Part shown: in pieces, positions 8,393 through 17,836 of the stretch | How positions within the stretch are numbered: the first letter of the stretch is position 1 | How the letters are laid out: every line of letters begins with the position of its first letter | NCBI RefSeq assembly: GCF_001624695.1 | Contig: NZ_JSEP01000014.1 | Span: 1 to 64,000, forward strand | Direction: 5' to 3' | Source of the DNA: Labrenzia sp. OB1 | GTDB taxonomy: Bacteria; Pseudomonadota; Alphaproteobacteria; Rhizobiales; Stappiaceae | DNA length: 64,000 nt | Program-made: the position numbers and the translations under genes | Notes under the pieces: model-generated | Database searches by the model: none | The model's input: the letters and a program-made list of their open reading frames with translations, nothing else | Told to the model about the DNA's origin: nothing

Positions 8393-9706
8393 TCAGCGAT
8401 TGAAATAGGCGGCAGCAACTTTGTGGAATGCACGGATGATGTCGTCGACATCCGCATCGCTCAGGATGGAGGCGATCGACAGCAGTCCGGAGCGGTCGTG
8501 CAGGTCGTCACACACCGGCAGAAGCCCACGGTGGTAGTTGATCTGCGATGCAAAGGCGTTGTCCGGGTGCGACCAGGGGAAACCGTCCCGGGTGTTTGAT
8601 CGCTTTTCCGTCAGACTGGGAATGTTGAAATACCAGTGCAGCCCCCAGTCGCGCATGGGCAGGCAGCTCAGCGACCCTTCCGGTCCGTGGATTCCCTCTG
8701 CCTTTACGGCAGCCATGAAGCGCGAGCACATGTCCGCATCCTCGAAGGTCATGATCAAGAAGGGACCGCTGTCGCCTTCCGGATCGATGACATTGCGTAA
8801 CCGAATTTCGGGATACGCGGACAGGGCTTCGCGAATGCGCCATTTTGCACTGCGCATGGCTCCGGTGATCCCGCCCAACTTGCGCGATTGCGCCAGTGCC
8901 ATCGCGCCGGTCAGATCCGACATGCGTGCGCCGATACCCCAGAACTGGCAGGTTTCATCCTCCGGATCGAAACGGCCGGCGTCGTTGCGGGCGTAGCCAA
9001 GATCGTGCATGGCAACGATCCGGCGGAACAGGTCCTCATCCTTGCAGACGATCATTCCGCCATCGCCGGACGTCATGTTCTTGTTCATCTGAAAGCTGAA
9101 CGTGGCGATGTCGCCGAAACGGCCAACGGGTGTTCCGTTCTGGCTCGCACCTGCGGCCTGCGCGCAATCCTCAATCAGCCCAAGCCCGTGCTCGCGCGCA
9201 AGCTCGGCGATGTCCGCAACATGTCCGGGAGCGCCGCTCATGTGAACCAGCAAGATGGCCCGGCTGCGGGAATTGATCTTGCTTCTGAGATCCTTGACGT
9301 CCATGCAGAATGTGTCGTCGATGTCGACCAGCCGCGGAATGGCCCCCGCCCGCACAATGGCGGACATGCAACTCACCCACATGTATCCGGCGACCAGAAC
9401 TTCGTCACCCGGGCCGACCTCAAGCGCGGAAAGGGCGATGGACAAGGCAGCCGTTCCGGACGAAACGGCCAGCGCGTGTTTGTGCCCATAGGTCTCACAC
9501 CACTCCTGCTCAAGGGTCTCCACCATGTATTGAGGATCGATGCCATAGAACCGGAAAGGGCTCTGCGAGCGCAGAACCCGGTCGACCAGTTCGCGTTCTT
9601 CGTCGCCTATCCAATGCGCACCGGGAAGCTCCCAGGGCAGGGGAGACGTGCGGACTGGTGTTCCGCCATCGATGGCCAATTTTTGTTCTCGAGCTGATAC
9701 AGGCAC
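8393..9706 (-). CDS. DegT/DnrJ/EryC1/StrS-family PLP aminotransferase
   Basis: A 437-residue fold-type I aminotransferase of the sugar/cyclitol group. LAIDGGTPVR at 10-19 is the family's N-terminal mark, SSGTAAL at 82-88 binds the PLP phosphate, EDCAQA at 179-184 contains the PLP-ring Asp180, and FSFQMNKNMTSGDGG carries the Schiff-base Lys209. These enzymes aminate a keto sugar or inosose with glutamate or glutamine as donor. The start is a GTG at 9706 with AGGGAGGA about nine bases upstream. It is first in a four-gene operon with a GMC oxidoreductase and two sugar porters. Gene content recalls rhizopine (scyllo-inosamine) loci, where mosB is this family and mosC is an MFS protein; the product here is inferred only. 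Confidence 0.88.
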   Translation of the reverse strand: MPVSAREQKLAIDGGTPVRTSPLPWELPGAHWIGDEERELVDRVLRSQSPFRFYGIDPQYMVETLEQEWCETYGHKHALAVSSGTAALSIALSALEVGPGDEVLVAGYMWVSCMSAIVRAGAIPRLVDIDDTFCMDVKDLRSKINSRSRAILLVHMSGAPGHVADIAELAREHGLGLIEDCAQAAGASQNGTPVGRFGDIATFSFQMNKNMTSGDGGMIVCKDEDLFRRIVAMHDLGYARNDAGRFDPEDETCQFWGIGARMSDLTGAMALAQSRKLGGITGAMRSAKWRIREALSAYPEIRLRNVIDPEGDSGPFLIMTFEDADMCSRFMAAVKAEGIHGPEGSLSCLPMRDWGLHWYFNIPSLTEKRSNTRDGFPWSHPDNAFASQINYHRGLLPVCDDLHDRSGLLSIASILSDADVDDIIRAFHKVAAAYFNR

Positions 9707-9840
9707 CTGGCGAGGTCCTCCCTATGGGTTTTGCGGGGTGCAATCACCCGCGTTCATTCAGGCGAGACAGGTGTCGTCACCTGCTCCGTTGGACCTTGGG
9801 TCCGTTTGTATGTCAGGCGTACGAACGGTAAGTGGCGCTA

Positions 9841-9965
9841 ACCGGCGAGCCGATGTTCCCCCATCAGCCGGTTGCAGCGCAGCCTCCCCGATTTCGCCAT
9901 CGCCCGGTGCTGCAGGGCGCTGGCGCTTCAAACAGGGAGTGGGAGCTGCCCACCGGAGCAGCACC
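9841..9965 (-). promoter_or_regulatory. Structured leader of the aminotransferase operon (candidate cis-regulatory RNA)
   Basis: Two strong hairpins lie 135-260 bases upstream of the operon start. One pairs GGTGCTGC (9906-9913) with GCAGCACC (9958-9965) and encloses a second small hairpin, GTGGG (9939-9943) with CCCAC (9949-9953). The other pairs 9841-9846 and 9849-9855 with 9862-9872 around a short C/T-rich loop. I cannot match this to a known riboswitch class by eye. The structures are seen; the regulatory role is inferred. Confidence 0.35.
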
Positions 9966-10398
9966 TTGCCGGAATAGTCCAGCTTTTCTCCCGATATGTC
10001 AAAAACCCTAACCCCGGTTTTCTCAAACAACTCAAAACGCAAACGACTTAATTTTAGCTATCTGAAAGCAGAAAGCGCATTTGAGAATACCGAATAGGTC
10101 AGTCAAAATATCTCAGCAAAAATAATGCTTTAAAGATTAATATATCCCTACACGCAATGAGTTTCACGCCCAGGAAGGACGACTTTTGGTGGAGAACGCG
10201 GTCACGCGGGCCGGGATAGCGGCCCTCGCTCGCCGGACCGGTCCGGACCCGTGTTTGCGAATCATTGCAACTAAACGGGCGCTGAAGAAAAGGCGCTTCG
10301 GCGAGGATCAGGTCACCGGCAATTGAAGGAACACGGTCGAATTCTCCTGATCCGGAAGCTCATACGCACCCGTGCCAGGGCGCTGAGCGGGTCTGTCT
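9966..10398. other. Intergenic region between the aminotransferase and TRAP operons
   Basis: No convincing gene. Bases 10040-10160 are clearly more AT-rich than the surroundings and probably contain the promoter of the aminotransferase operon. The remainder next to the dctM stop is GC-rich with several short inverted repeats, none followed by a clean T-run. Confidence 0.4.
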
Positions 10399-11676
10399 CT
10401 AGCGATAGATCATTGTCGGCAACCACATGGAGAACGCCGGCACGAAGGTGAGCAGGAGCAGGACAGTCACCAACGGGATCAGGAACGGGGCGGTTGCTGT
10501 CACACATCGCTCGAAAGGCACATGGGCCACCTTCGACAGAACGTAAAGCACCATGCCCACCGGTGGTGTCAGCAGCCCGATCATCAGATTGAGGATCATG
10601 ATGATGCCGAAATGCACCGGATCGATGCCAAGGCTGACGGCGACCGGCAGCAAAACCGGTGTCAGGATGGTGATCGCCGCAATGGTCTCCATGAAAAGTC
10701 CGATGACCAGAATGATCATGGTGATGATCAGAAGCAGCGCCACCTTGTTGTCCGTCAGGGCTACCATGACTTCCGAAAACTGCCTGGCGGTCTGGTTGGC
10801 CGTCAGGATCCACGCGAAGATCGTGGAGGCTGCGACGATGAGCATGATCGCGGACGTGGTCTCCACTGTTTCGAACGAGACCTTGAGGATCTTCTTCCAG
10901 TTCAGTGTGCGGTAGACACCGACACCGAGAAAGAGACACCATGCGACGGCGGCGATGGCCGCTTCCGTCGGCGTGAATATGCCGAACATGATACCGCCGA
11001 TGATGATCGCCGGTGTCATCAACGGCAGCAACGCGTCGAGGAAAGTGCGTCCGAAGCGTCCCAGAACGAACGCCTGGTCGCGCGGGTAATTACGGCGGCG
11101 CGAGTACCAGGCGACCATGGCCATCAGCGCCAACGCCATCATCAGGCCGGGCACGATACCCGCCATGAACAGCTGGCCGATGGACGCATCCGCAATGACG
11201 CCATAGATGACCAGCGGCAGGGAAGGCGGGATGATCGGCCCGATGGTGGACGAGGCCGCCGTGATGCCGACGGCGAAATCCGTGTCGTAGCCGGAATCGC
11301 GCATCGCCTTGATCTCGATGTTCCCCAGCCCGCCGGCATCGGCCACAGCCGCGCCCGACATGCCCGCGAAGATGACGCTCGCACCCACATTGACGTGTCC
11401 CAGACCGCCGTGCATCCAGCCGACGGTGGCCCGTGCGAAGGCGAAGATGCGGGTTGTGATGCCTGCCGAATTCATAAGGTTGCCGGCCAGGATGAAAAAC
11501 GGCACCGCGATCAGCGGAAAGGAATTGATACCGTTGACCATGTTTGCCAGCACGATCATCGGCGGCATTCCCTCAAAGACGATAAACGCCAGGGAGGCCA
11601 GCGCCAGGGCGGCGGCGACCGGCACGCCGATGATCATCAGAGCAAACAGAAACAGGATCATGAGCACAATGGCCAT
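10399..11676 (-). CDS. dctM: TRAP transporter large permease (DctM)
   Basis: A 425-residue DctM-type large membrane subunit, normal for the family. It opens with a transmembrane helix and the conserved MVNGINSFPLIAVPFFILAG segment, then AGMSGAAVADAGGLG and TAASSTIGPIIPPS, which are the two hairpin signatures of the ion-transporter superfamily, and the mirrored LTPPVGMVLYV near the end. It carries sodium-coupled transport for a periplasmic-binding-protein-dependent system. It is the last gene of a dctP-dctQ-dctM operon, 12 bases after dctQ. Substrate is unknown; organic acids or sugar acids are typical. Confidence 0.95.
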   Translation of the reverse strand: MAIVLMILFLFALMIIGVPVAAALALASLAFIVFEGMPPMIVLANMVNGINSFPLIAVPFFILAGNLMNSAGITTRIFAFARATVGWMHGGLGHVNVGASVIFAGMSGAAVADAGGLGNIEIKAMRDSGYDTDFAVGITAASSTIGPIIPPSLPLVIYGVIADASIGQLFMAGIVPGLMMALALMAMVAWYSRRRNYPRDQAFVLGRFGRTFLDALLPLMTPAIIIGGIMFGIFTPTEAAIAAVAWCLFLGVGVYRTLNWKKILKVSFETVETTSAIMLIVAASTIFAWILTANQTARQFSEVMVALTDNKVALLLIITMIILVIGLFMETIAAITILTPVLLPVAVSLGIDPVHFGIIMILNLMIGLLTPPVGMVLYVLSKVAHVPFERCVTATAPFLIPLVTVLLLLTFVPAFSMWLPTMIYR

Positions 11677-11688
11677 GCGGTCTTAACT

Positions 11689-12297
11689 TCAATCGGTGGG
11701 CAGGTGCGCGTCCAGCGAACGCACGACTTCATCCGGCGTCTGGCGCAGCCGGCGCCACAGCCAGATGGCCGAGTAGAACGCCATGACGCCGAGCGCGATC
11801 ACGCAGATTGTGTAGATCCAGGCCTTCGGGATGGGCAGGGAGATCATTTTTTGCCGGGTCTTCTGGGTCAGCTCGATGCCGATCCAGGTCATGGCGCTGA
11901 AAAATCCCAGCGTGATTGCCTGCGACAGCACGGTAAGCGCCTTCGCGGCTGCTGGAGGCACCATGCGCATCAGGAATTCCAGTGTGATGTGGGACCCGCG
12001 CCGCGTCGCCGTGATCGATCCCAGGAAACAGACCAGGATCAGAAGATAGCGTGCCACTTCCTCGGTCCAGGCCAGGGAATCGTTCAGGACGTAGCGGGTG
12101 AAGAATTGCAGGAATACGACGACGGCCAGAACCCAGAAAACGAAGATGCCCGGGCCGTCGATCCATCTCAGGCTGCTGAGGTCGGTCTCCCGATCCTCGA
12201 ACTGCAGCAGACCGGGCGCACCTGAAGTGCGCCCTTTCCGCGTTTCGGCAGCGGCGGGGTCGTTCGTTTCCGCCGCCGCTTCGGTCTCCTGGTTCAT
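11689..12297 (-). CDS. dctQ: TRAP transporter small permease (DctQ)
   Basis: A 202-residue DctQ subunit with four predicted membrane helices after an unusually long, Ala/Glu-rich cytoplasmic N-terminus of about 45 residues. The family signature is visible as FFTRYVLNDSLAWTEEVAR and then the GSHITLEF motif. It pairs with DctM to form the membrane part of the transporter. Its ATG overlaps the dctP stop by four bases, so translation is coupled. Confidence 0.93.
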   Translation of the reverse strand: MNQETEAAAETNDPAAAETRKGRTSGAPGLLQFEDRETDLSSLRWIDGPGIFVFWVLAVVVFLQFFTRYVLNDSLAWTEEVARYLLILVCFLGSITATRRGSHITLEFLMRMVPPAAAKALTVLSQAITLGFFSAMTWIGIELTQKTRQKMISLPIPKAWIYTICVIALGVMAFYSAIWLWRRLRQTPDEVVRSLDAHLPTD

Positions 12298-13271
12298 TGA
12301 GCGAGGGCCTGCATCCGCTCGTAATGTTCCTGGGTATAAGGCACTTTCGATTCATCCGTCAGGATGGGCGCGACAGCTGCCTGGAAGGCCGCCTTGTCGA
12401 CATCGTTGATCTGGATACCTTCATCTCGGAACCACTGCACCAGATCCTGTTCGGACTGGTAGATTTCTTCAGCGTTCTGCGCCAGGGCGTCCTTGATGAC
12501 GGCATCGACGGTCGCGGCGTCATCGCCCAGCTGGCCCATGGCGTTCTCGGAGACCACGACGATCAGCGAGTTACCGATATGACCGGTCAGATTGATGTTC
12601 GACTGGACTTCGTAGAACTTCTTGAACTTGATCGTCGGAAGCGGATTTTCCTGGGCGTCCACGACACCCTGCTGCAGCGCGAGGTAGACTTCCGAGAACG
12701 CGATCGGGGTCGGATTTGCGCCGACAGCATTGGGGAACAGCACCATCAGCGGCGAATCCGGAACGCGGATTTTCAGGCCTTCCATGTCCGCCGGTTCGGT
12801 GATCGGAAACTTGGAGGTCACGTGGCGGTAGCCGTACCAGGTGATGCCCATGACCGTATGACCGGTGGCGTCCTTGTAGCCGTCGGATAGATCCGTGAAG
12901 AGATCGCTGTCGCGATAGGCTTTCCAGTGGTCGTAATCCTTCAGCATGAAGGGGTAGTCGGATATGGCGATAGGACCATAGTCGCGTTCCGCGAAGTTCG
13001 GTCCGGTATAGATCATGTCGACAGAGCCGATGGTCAGGCCTTCGTTGATCTCCGCTTCCTTGCCGAGCGATGAGGCCGGGTAGACGGAAATGGATACCCG
13101 CCCGTCGGTCTTTTCATTGATCTGTTCCGCCGCCCAGAGCGCCCACTTGTGGTAGCTGGAGCCTTCCTCGTAGACATGCGCCCATTTCAGATCCGCCGCC
13201 AGGGCCTGACCGGCAAGGGTCACCGTCATAGCGGCAGCCAGAAGGCCCCGCGTCACCTTTTTTCCAAACAT
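12294..13271 (-). CDS. dctP: TRAP transporter substrate-binding protein (DctP)
   Basis: A 325-residue DctP-family binding protein with a signal peptide (cleavage near AGQALAAD, residues 19-26). The conserved Arg that binds the substrate carboxylate lies in LKIRVPDSPLM, and GVVDAQENP is the other family motif. It is periplasmic and delivers the ligand to DctQM. It is first in its operon and divergent from an FCD-type GntR regulator, with an operator-like palindrome about 53 bases upstream of the start. The kept Arg suggests a carboxylated ligand such as a sugar acid. Confidence 0.94.
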   Translation of the reverse strand: MFGKKVTRGLLAAAMTVTLAGQALAADLKWAHVYEEGSSYHKWALWAAEQINEKTDGRVSISVYPASSLGKEAEINEGLTIGSVDMIYTGPNFAERDYGPIAISDYPFMLKDYDHWKAYRDSDLFTDLSDGYKDATGHTVMGITWYGYRHVTSKFPITEPADMEGLKIRVPDSPLMVLFPNAVGANPTPIAFSEVYLALQQGVVDAQENPLPTIKFKKFYEVQSNINLTGHIGNSLIVVVSENAMGQLGDDAATVDAVIKDALAQNAEEIYQSEQDLVQWFRDEGIQINDVDKAAFQAAVAPILTDESKVPYTQEHYERMQALAQ

Positions 13272-13323
13272 ATTTGTCCTCCCGATGGCCGGAGCCGAAC
13301 TCCTCCGCTCGCCTGGCCAATTC

Positions 13324-13342
13324 TTGCATAACTAGTATACAA
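13324..13342. promoter_or_regulatory. Palindromic operator for the FCD-GntR regulator
   Basis: TTGCATA (13324-13330), a five-base spacer ACTAG, and TATACAA (13336-13342) form a 19-bp palindrome with one mismatch, between the divergent dctP and gntR genes. FadR/FCD regulators commonly bind such GTATAC-like elements. The binding is inferred. Confidence 0.5.
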
Positions 13343-13507
13343 GATATTTTACGTATATGACATATTTACGGAATGCAAACGAATTCGATCTGGTCAGACC
13401 GGCCGCGAACTGCTACGCCCTCTTGGGAAATACCTAGAGAAACCGCCGGTTCTCGTGGCTCTCAAGTGTTGCCGAAAACTTTTAGCCGGCTGGTTTCAGG
13501 AGAAGTG

Positions 13508-14278
13508 ATGGCCGTATCGTTGAATGAAAGGTCTTCCACCGAATTGAAGGTGCGCAAGCAGAGGGCGCCGAATTCGCCGCCGCGCGGGGCACCTGACAGG
13601 CATGCCGGACAGGCGACGCGAAACTCGGAGATCGTCTATCGCGATCTGCGCGATGCGATTGTCGACGTCACGTTGACGCCGGGAACGCCGCTCGTCGAAA
13701 AAGAGATCACGGAAAGATATGGAATCAGCCGGACCCCGGTTCGCGAAGCGATCCTCAGACTGGCCGAAGAACAGCTGGTGGATGTCATCCCGAAGTCAGG
13801 GACCTTTGTCGCCCGCATACCGGTTGCCGTCCTGCATGAGGCGATTGTCGCCCGCAAGGCGCTGGAAGGGGCTTGTGTCCGCGAGGCGACAGCGAAAGCC
13901 AGCAAGAGCCAGATCATGGAGCTTCGGGCTATCATTCAGCGCGAATACGAACTGTGCGCTGCCGGTGACGAACAGGCGTTCCATGACGCGGACAACGCCT
14001 TTCACGCCGGTGTGGCTGCCGCGAGCGGCTATCCCGGTATCTGGTCCATGATCGAAAAGATCAGGCTGCAGGTCGAACGCTATCGCCGGTTGACGCTGCC
14101 GCAAAAAGGCAGAATGGCGTTGATCGTTGCCGAACACGCAGCCGTCCTCGACGCCATCGAGAGTGGCGACGCGGATGCGGCCGTGGCCGCCATGAACAAT
14201 CATCTCAACAAGCTGCGGATCGACATCGGGACGTTCCGGGACCTGTGGCCGGATTATTTCCTGTTCGACAAGAAATAA
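13508..14278 (+). CDS. GntR-family regulator, FadR/FCD subfamily
   Basis: ATG 13508 is chosen because AGGAG ends four bases upstream; longer in-frame starts from 13373 would overlap the divergent promoter. The product has 256 residues. A winged helix-turn-helix covers about 40-110 (LVEKEITERYGISRTPVREA is the recognition region), and the all-helical FCD ligand domain follows, with the metal-binding pattern Asp (AFHDADNAFH), His in the same helix, and later His residues in AEHAAV and NNHLNK. FCD proteins sense organic acids. It very likely represses the divergent dctPQM operon and is released by its substrate. Confidence 0.88.
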   Translation: MAVSLNERSSTELKVRKQRAPNSPPRGAPDRHAGQATRNSEIVYRDLRDAIVDVTLTPGTPLVEKEITERYGISRTPVREAILRLAEEQLVDVIPKSGTFVARIPVAVLHEAIVARKALEGACVREATAKASKSQIMELRAIIQREYELCAAGDEQAFHDADNAFHAGVAAASGYPGIWSMIEKIRLQVERYRRLTLPQKGRMALIVAEHAAVLDAIESGDADAAVAAMNNHLNKLRIDIGTFRDLWPDYFLFDKK

Positions 14279-14370
14279 CATCTGCCGAGATCCATGTGTC
14301 CGGCCGTTGGTCTTGGTACCTGGCCTTGGAAAGCGCGGGAACGGGCTGAAGGGGTGCTACCGCAAGGGAG

Positions 14371-14408
14371 ACGAAAAAAGGCCATCCCGGTCGCCCGGAG
14401 TGGCCTTT
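14371..14408 (-). terminator. Intrinsic terminator of pntAB
   Basis: AAAGGCCA (14377-14384) pairs with TGGCCTTT (14401-14408) around a GC-rich loop with a nested CCCGG/CCGGG-like pairing. On the minus strand a six-T run follows (14374-14379), 25 bases past the pntB stop. It may also act on gntR from the other side, with a shorter T-run. Confidence 0.8.
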
Positions 14409-14432
14409 CTTGTCATCTGCGGTGGCTTCCCG

Positions 14433-15866
14433 TTAGCTGATCTGGGTCAGAAGCTTGTCGAGGCTGGCCTTGGCGTCGCCGTAGAACATCCGCGTGTTTT
14501 CCTTGTAGAACAGCGGATTCTCGATGCCGGAATAACCCGTGCCCTGGCCGCGCTTGGAAACGAAGACCTGCTTTGCTTTCCAGACTTCCAGAACCGGCAT
14601 GCCGGCGATGGGCGAGTTCGGGTCTTCCTGGGCCGCCGGATTGACGATGTCGTTGGAGCCGATGACGATGACGACATCCGTATCGGGAAAGTCGTCATTG
14701 ATCTCGTCCATCTCCATGACGATGTCGTAGGGCACCTTGGCTTCCGCCAGAAGCACGTTCATGTGGCCGGGCAGGCGTCCGGCGACCGGGTGGATCGCGA
14801 AGCGGACATTCTTGCCCTTGCCGCGCATGCGTTTGGTCAGTTCACTGACCGACTGCTGCGCCTGCGCGACGGCCATGCCATAGCCGGGAACGATGATGAC
14901 GCTGTCTGCGTCTTCTAGGGCGGTGATCACGCCGTCCGCATCGATGGCGATCTGTTCGCCTTCAACTTCCATGGCAGGGCCCGTGGTGTTGCCGAAACCG
15001 CCCAGGATGACTGAGACGAACGAGCGGTTCATCGCCTTGCACATGATGTAGCTGAGGATCGCACCGGAGGAGCCGACCAGGGCGCCGACGACAATCAGCA
15101 GATCGTTGCCGAGCGAGAAGCCGATGGCCGCCGCGGCCCAGCCCGAATAGGAGTTCAGCATCGACACCACCACCGGCATGTCGGCGCCGCCGATGCCCAT
15201 GATCAGGTGATAGCCGATGAAGAAAGCCAGCAGCGTCATCAGGATGAGCGTCCAGATGCCCGCGCCGTTCAGGAACAGGATCAGCAGGATCAGGCTGAGG
15301 ATACCCGCGCCGGCATTCAGCATGTGACCGCCCGGCAGTTTCTCCGCCTTGGAGGTGATCTTGCCGGCGAGTTTGCCGAAGGCGACAACCGATCCGGTGA
15401 AGGTGATCGCACCGATGAACACACCGAGGAAGACCTCGACCTTGAGGATCGACTGTTCGACCGGGCTCTTGTGCGCCAGGATCGCCGCGAACCCTTCCAG
15501 CGCCTCGCGCTCTTCAGAGCTCATGGAGAGGACCCGGCCGAGCTCGATGTAGGCGTTGAAGCCGACGAAAACGGCGGCCAGACCCACCAGCGAGTGCATC
15601 GCTGCCACCAACTGAGGCATCTCGGTCATCTGCACGCGTTGTGCGACGTAATAACCGATGATCCCGCCACCAGCGATCAGCACAACCGACAGGAGCCACA
15701 GGCCGGAGCCCGGGCCAATCAGCGTGGCGACAACCGCCAGCGCCATGCCGGCAATGCCGTACCAGACCGCGCGTTTCGCGCTTTCCTGCCCCGAAAGACC
15801 GCCCAGTGACAGGATGAACAGTACAGCTGCAACCACATAGGCAGCCGTCGTGAAACCGAATTCCAT
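14433..15866 (-). CDS. pntB: NAD(P) transhydrogenase subunit beta
   Basis: The start ATG at 15866 ([12 protein letters not shown]) is set by AAAGGAGG seven bases upstream; an open extension to 15920 is not needed. The 477-residue product has about eight or nine membrane helices in the first 280 residues (domain II, proton channel) and the C-terminal NADP(H)-binding domain III, with the [10 protein letters not shown] fold start, [18 protein letters not shown], and [16 protein letters not shown] with the closing YGDAK. With PntA it couples proton entry to NADPH formation from NADH. It follows pntA after 13 bases. Confidence 0.96.
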   Translation of the reverse strand: MEFGFTTAAYVVAAVLFILSLGGLSGQESAKRAVWYGIAGMALAVVATLIGPGSGLWLLSVVLIAGGGIIGYYVAQRVQMTEMPQLVAAMHSLVGLAAVFVGFNAYIELGRVLSMSSEEREALEGFAAILAHKSPVEQSILKVEVFLGVFIGAITFTGSVVAFGKLAGKITSKAEKLPGGHMLNAGAGILSLILLILFLNGAGIWTLILMTLLAFFIGYHLIMGIGGADMPVVVSMLNSYSGWAAAAIGFSLGNDLLIVVGALVGSSGAILSYIMCKAMNRSFVSVILGGFGNTTGPAMEVEGEQIAIDADGVITALEDADSVIIVPGYGMAVAQAQQSVSELTKRMRGKGKNVRFAIHPVAGRLPGHMNVLLAEAKVPYDIVMEMDEINDDFPDTDVVIVIGSNDIVNPAAQEDPNSPIAGMPVLEVWKAKQVFVSKRGQGTGYSGIENPLFYKENTRMFYGDAKASLDKLLTQIS

Positions 15867-15879
15867 CGCTCGGCCTCCT

Positions 15880-17463
15880 TTAGGATTTCTGGAACATGGC
15901 AAGCATGCGCCTGGTGACAAGGAAACCGCCGAAGATGTTGATCCCGGCCATGAAGACGGAGAGACCCGCCAGCAGGATCACCAGGAAGGACCCGGACCCG
16001 ATCTGCATCATCGCACCGAGGATGATGATCGACGAAATGGCGTTGGTCACCGCCATGAGCGGTGTGTGCAGCGAATGGCTGACATTCCAGATCACCTGGA
16101 AGCCGACGAAGACGGCCAGCACGAAGACGATGAAATGCTGCATGAAGCTGGCAGGGGCGATCAGACCAACGAGCAGCAACAGCAACCCGCCACCGACAAG
16201 CAGGGACACCTGCTGTTTTGTCTGTGCCTTGAAGGCGGCGGCCTCCTGGGCGCGCGTCTCCTCCGGTGTCAGTTCCTTCGACTTTTCCTTGGGCTTGGCC
16301 GCAATCGCCTGAACTTTCGGCGGCGGCGGCGGGAAGGTGATTTCACCCTGATAGGTGACCGTCGCGCCGCGAATGACGTCGTCTTCCATGTTATGGACGA
16401 TCTGCCCGTCTTTTTCCGGGGTCAGGTCGCTCAGCATGTGGCGGATGTTGGTAGCGTAGAGGGTGGACGCCTGGGAGGCCATGCGCGAAGGGAAGTCGGT
16501 ATAGCCGACGATGGTGACACCGTTGGCGGTGACCACCTTCTCGTCGGGCACCGTGCCTTCCGCGTTGCCGCCGCGTTCTGCCGCCAGATCGACGATCACC
16601 GAGCCGGGCTTCATGGCTGCGATCATGTCTTCCAGCCAAAGTTTCGGAGCCGGGCGATTCGGGATCAGTGCCGTGGTGATGACGATGTCCATTTCCGGAG
16701 CGAGCTCACGGAACTTGGCGAGTTGGGCCTCGCGGAATTCCGGCGAGGAGACGCTGGCATAGCCGCCGGAGGCAGCGCCGTCCTGCTGCTCTTCCTCAAA
16801 ATCCAGATAGACAAACTCGGCACCCATGGATTCGACCTGCTCGGCCACCTCCGGGCGCACGTCGAAAGCATAGGTCACGGCACCAAGCGACGTGGCGGTG
16901 CCGATGGCGGCAAGTCCGGCCACGCCGGCGCCGACGACGAGCACTTTCGCCGGGGGAACCTTGCCGGCGGCGGTAATCTGTCCGGTAAAGAAGCGGCCGA
17001 AATTGTTGCCGGCCTCGATCACGGCGCGGTAGCCGGCGATGTTGGCCATGGAGCTGAGTGCGTCCATCTTCTGGGCACGCGAGATCCGCGGCACCATTTC
17101 CATGGCGATCACGTTGGCACCCTTGGCCTTCGCGGCTTCCATACCTTCTTCGTTGCCACCAGGATTGAAGAATGAAATCAGCGTCTTACCCTTGGTAAGG
17201 TGACGCGTTTCCTTTTCGTCGGGCTGGCGCACCTTGGTGACGATGTCGGATTTCTTCCAGAGGCTTGCAGCGGTCTTGATGACCTCGACGCCGGCGTCTT
17301 CATACGCCTTGTCGGAAAAACCGGCTGCGGCTCCCGCGCCGCTCTGGATAAGGCAGCTGTAGCCGAGCTTTTGTAGCTGCTTTGCTGAGTCCGGGGTCAT
17401 TGCCACGCGGGCCTCTCCGGGGAAGGTTTCCTTTGGTGTGCCGATTTTTAGGGCTTCTGGCAT
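15880..17463 (-). CDS. pntA: NAD(P) transhydrogenase subunit alpha
   Basis: ATG 17463 ([12 protein letters not shown]) is preferred over TTG 17475 because TTGGAG sits at normal spacing. The 527-residue protein is the fused form, with the NAD(H)-binding domain I at residues 1-380 ([26 protein letters not shown]ossmann motif; [13 protein letters not shown] mobile loop) and four membrane helices in the last 110. A charged, Lys/Glu-rich linker ([19 protein letters not shown]) sits between them. Many alphaproteobacteria split this subunit into two genes; here it is one. It acts in the inner membrane with PntB. Confidence 0.96.
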   Translation of the reverse strand: MPEALKIGTPKETFPGEARVAMTPDSAKQLQKLGYSCLIQSGAGAAAGFSDKAYEDAGVEVIKTAASLWKKSDIVTKVRQPDEKETRHLTKGKTLISFFNPGGNEEGMEAAKAKGANVIAMEMVPRISRAQKMDALSSMANIAGYRAVIEAGNNFGRFFTGQITAAGKVPPAKVLVVGAGVAGLAAIGTATSLGAVTYAFDVRPEVAEQVESMGAEFVYLDFEEEQQDGAASGGYASVSSPEFREAQLAKFRELAPEMDIVITTALIPNRPAPKLWLEDMIAAMKPGSVIVDLAAERGGNAEGTVPDEKVVTANGVTIVGYTDFPSRMASQASTLYATNIRHMLSDLTPEKDGQIVHNMEDDVIRGATVTYQGEITFPPPPPKVQAIAAKPKEKSKELTPEETRAQEAAAFKAQTKQQVSLLVGGGLLLLLVGLIAPASFMQHFIVFVLAVFVGFQVIWNVSHSLHTPLMAVTNAISSIIILGAMMQIGSGSFLVILLAGLSVFMAGINIFGGFLVTRRMLAMFQKS

Positions 17464-17791
17464 ATGTCGCTCCAAGATGGTGACGCAGGCGTGGCCTTTG
17501 GACAGGAGGGTCGAACAAATTGCGGACCCCCCACAAGCGCGCTGCGAATATAGAGACGAAAATTCTACCTATGACAAGGTGTGTTGAACGATGTTTCGGA
17601 CGGTATTTCGAGCCGGATCAGAGAAAGCAGCTTTTTGCCGCAGAATGTTGGCCGGCTCAAATGGAGCATTGCCGTGCGCCTTTGCGTTCACGTCGCCGCC
17701 AAATACTCGAAAGGGAGAATGTTTTAGTGTTTTCCGTCCAAGTCGTGCGGAAACCGGGCGGTTTGCTCGCATTCCAATGCTTCGTTTGTGC

Positions 17792-17823
17792 AAAAAAAAG
17801 CGGCTGCCAATGCAAGCAGCCGC
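17792..17823 (-). terminator. Intrinsic terminator of the yghU-type gene
   Basis: GCGGCTGC (17800-17807) pairs perfectly with GCAGCCGC (17816-17823) around an eight-base loop, and eight T residues follow on the minus strand (17792-17799). It lies 14 bases beyond the stop of the glutathione transferase gene. The rest of the gap up to pntA (17464-17791) shows no gene and should contain the pntAB promoter. Confidence 0.88.
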
Positions 17824-17836
17824 CTCTGGTCTCCGG

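Noticed and set aside
9758..10042. A 94-codon minus-strand frame upstream of the aminotransferase
   Set aside because: It is short, domain-free and covers strong hairpins; I treat the region as a structured leader. A translated leader cannot be fully excluded.
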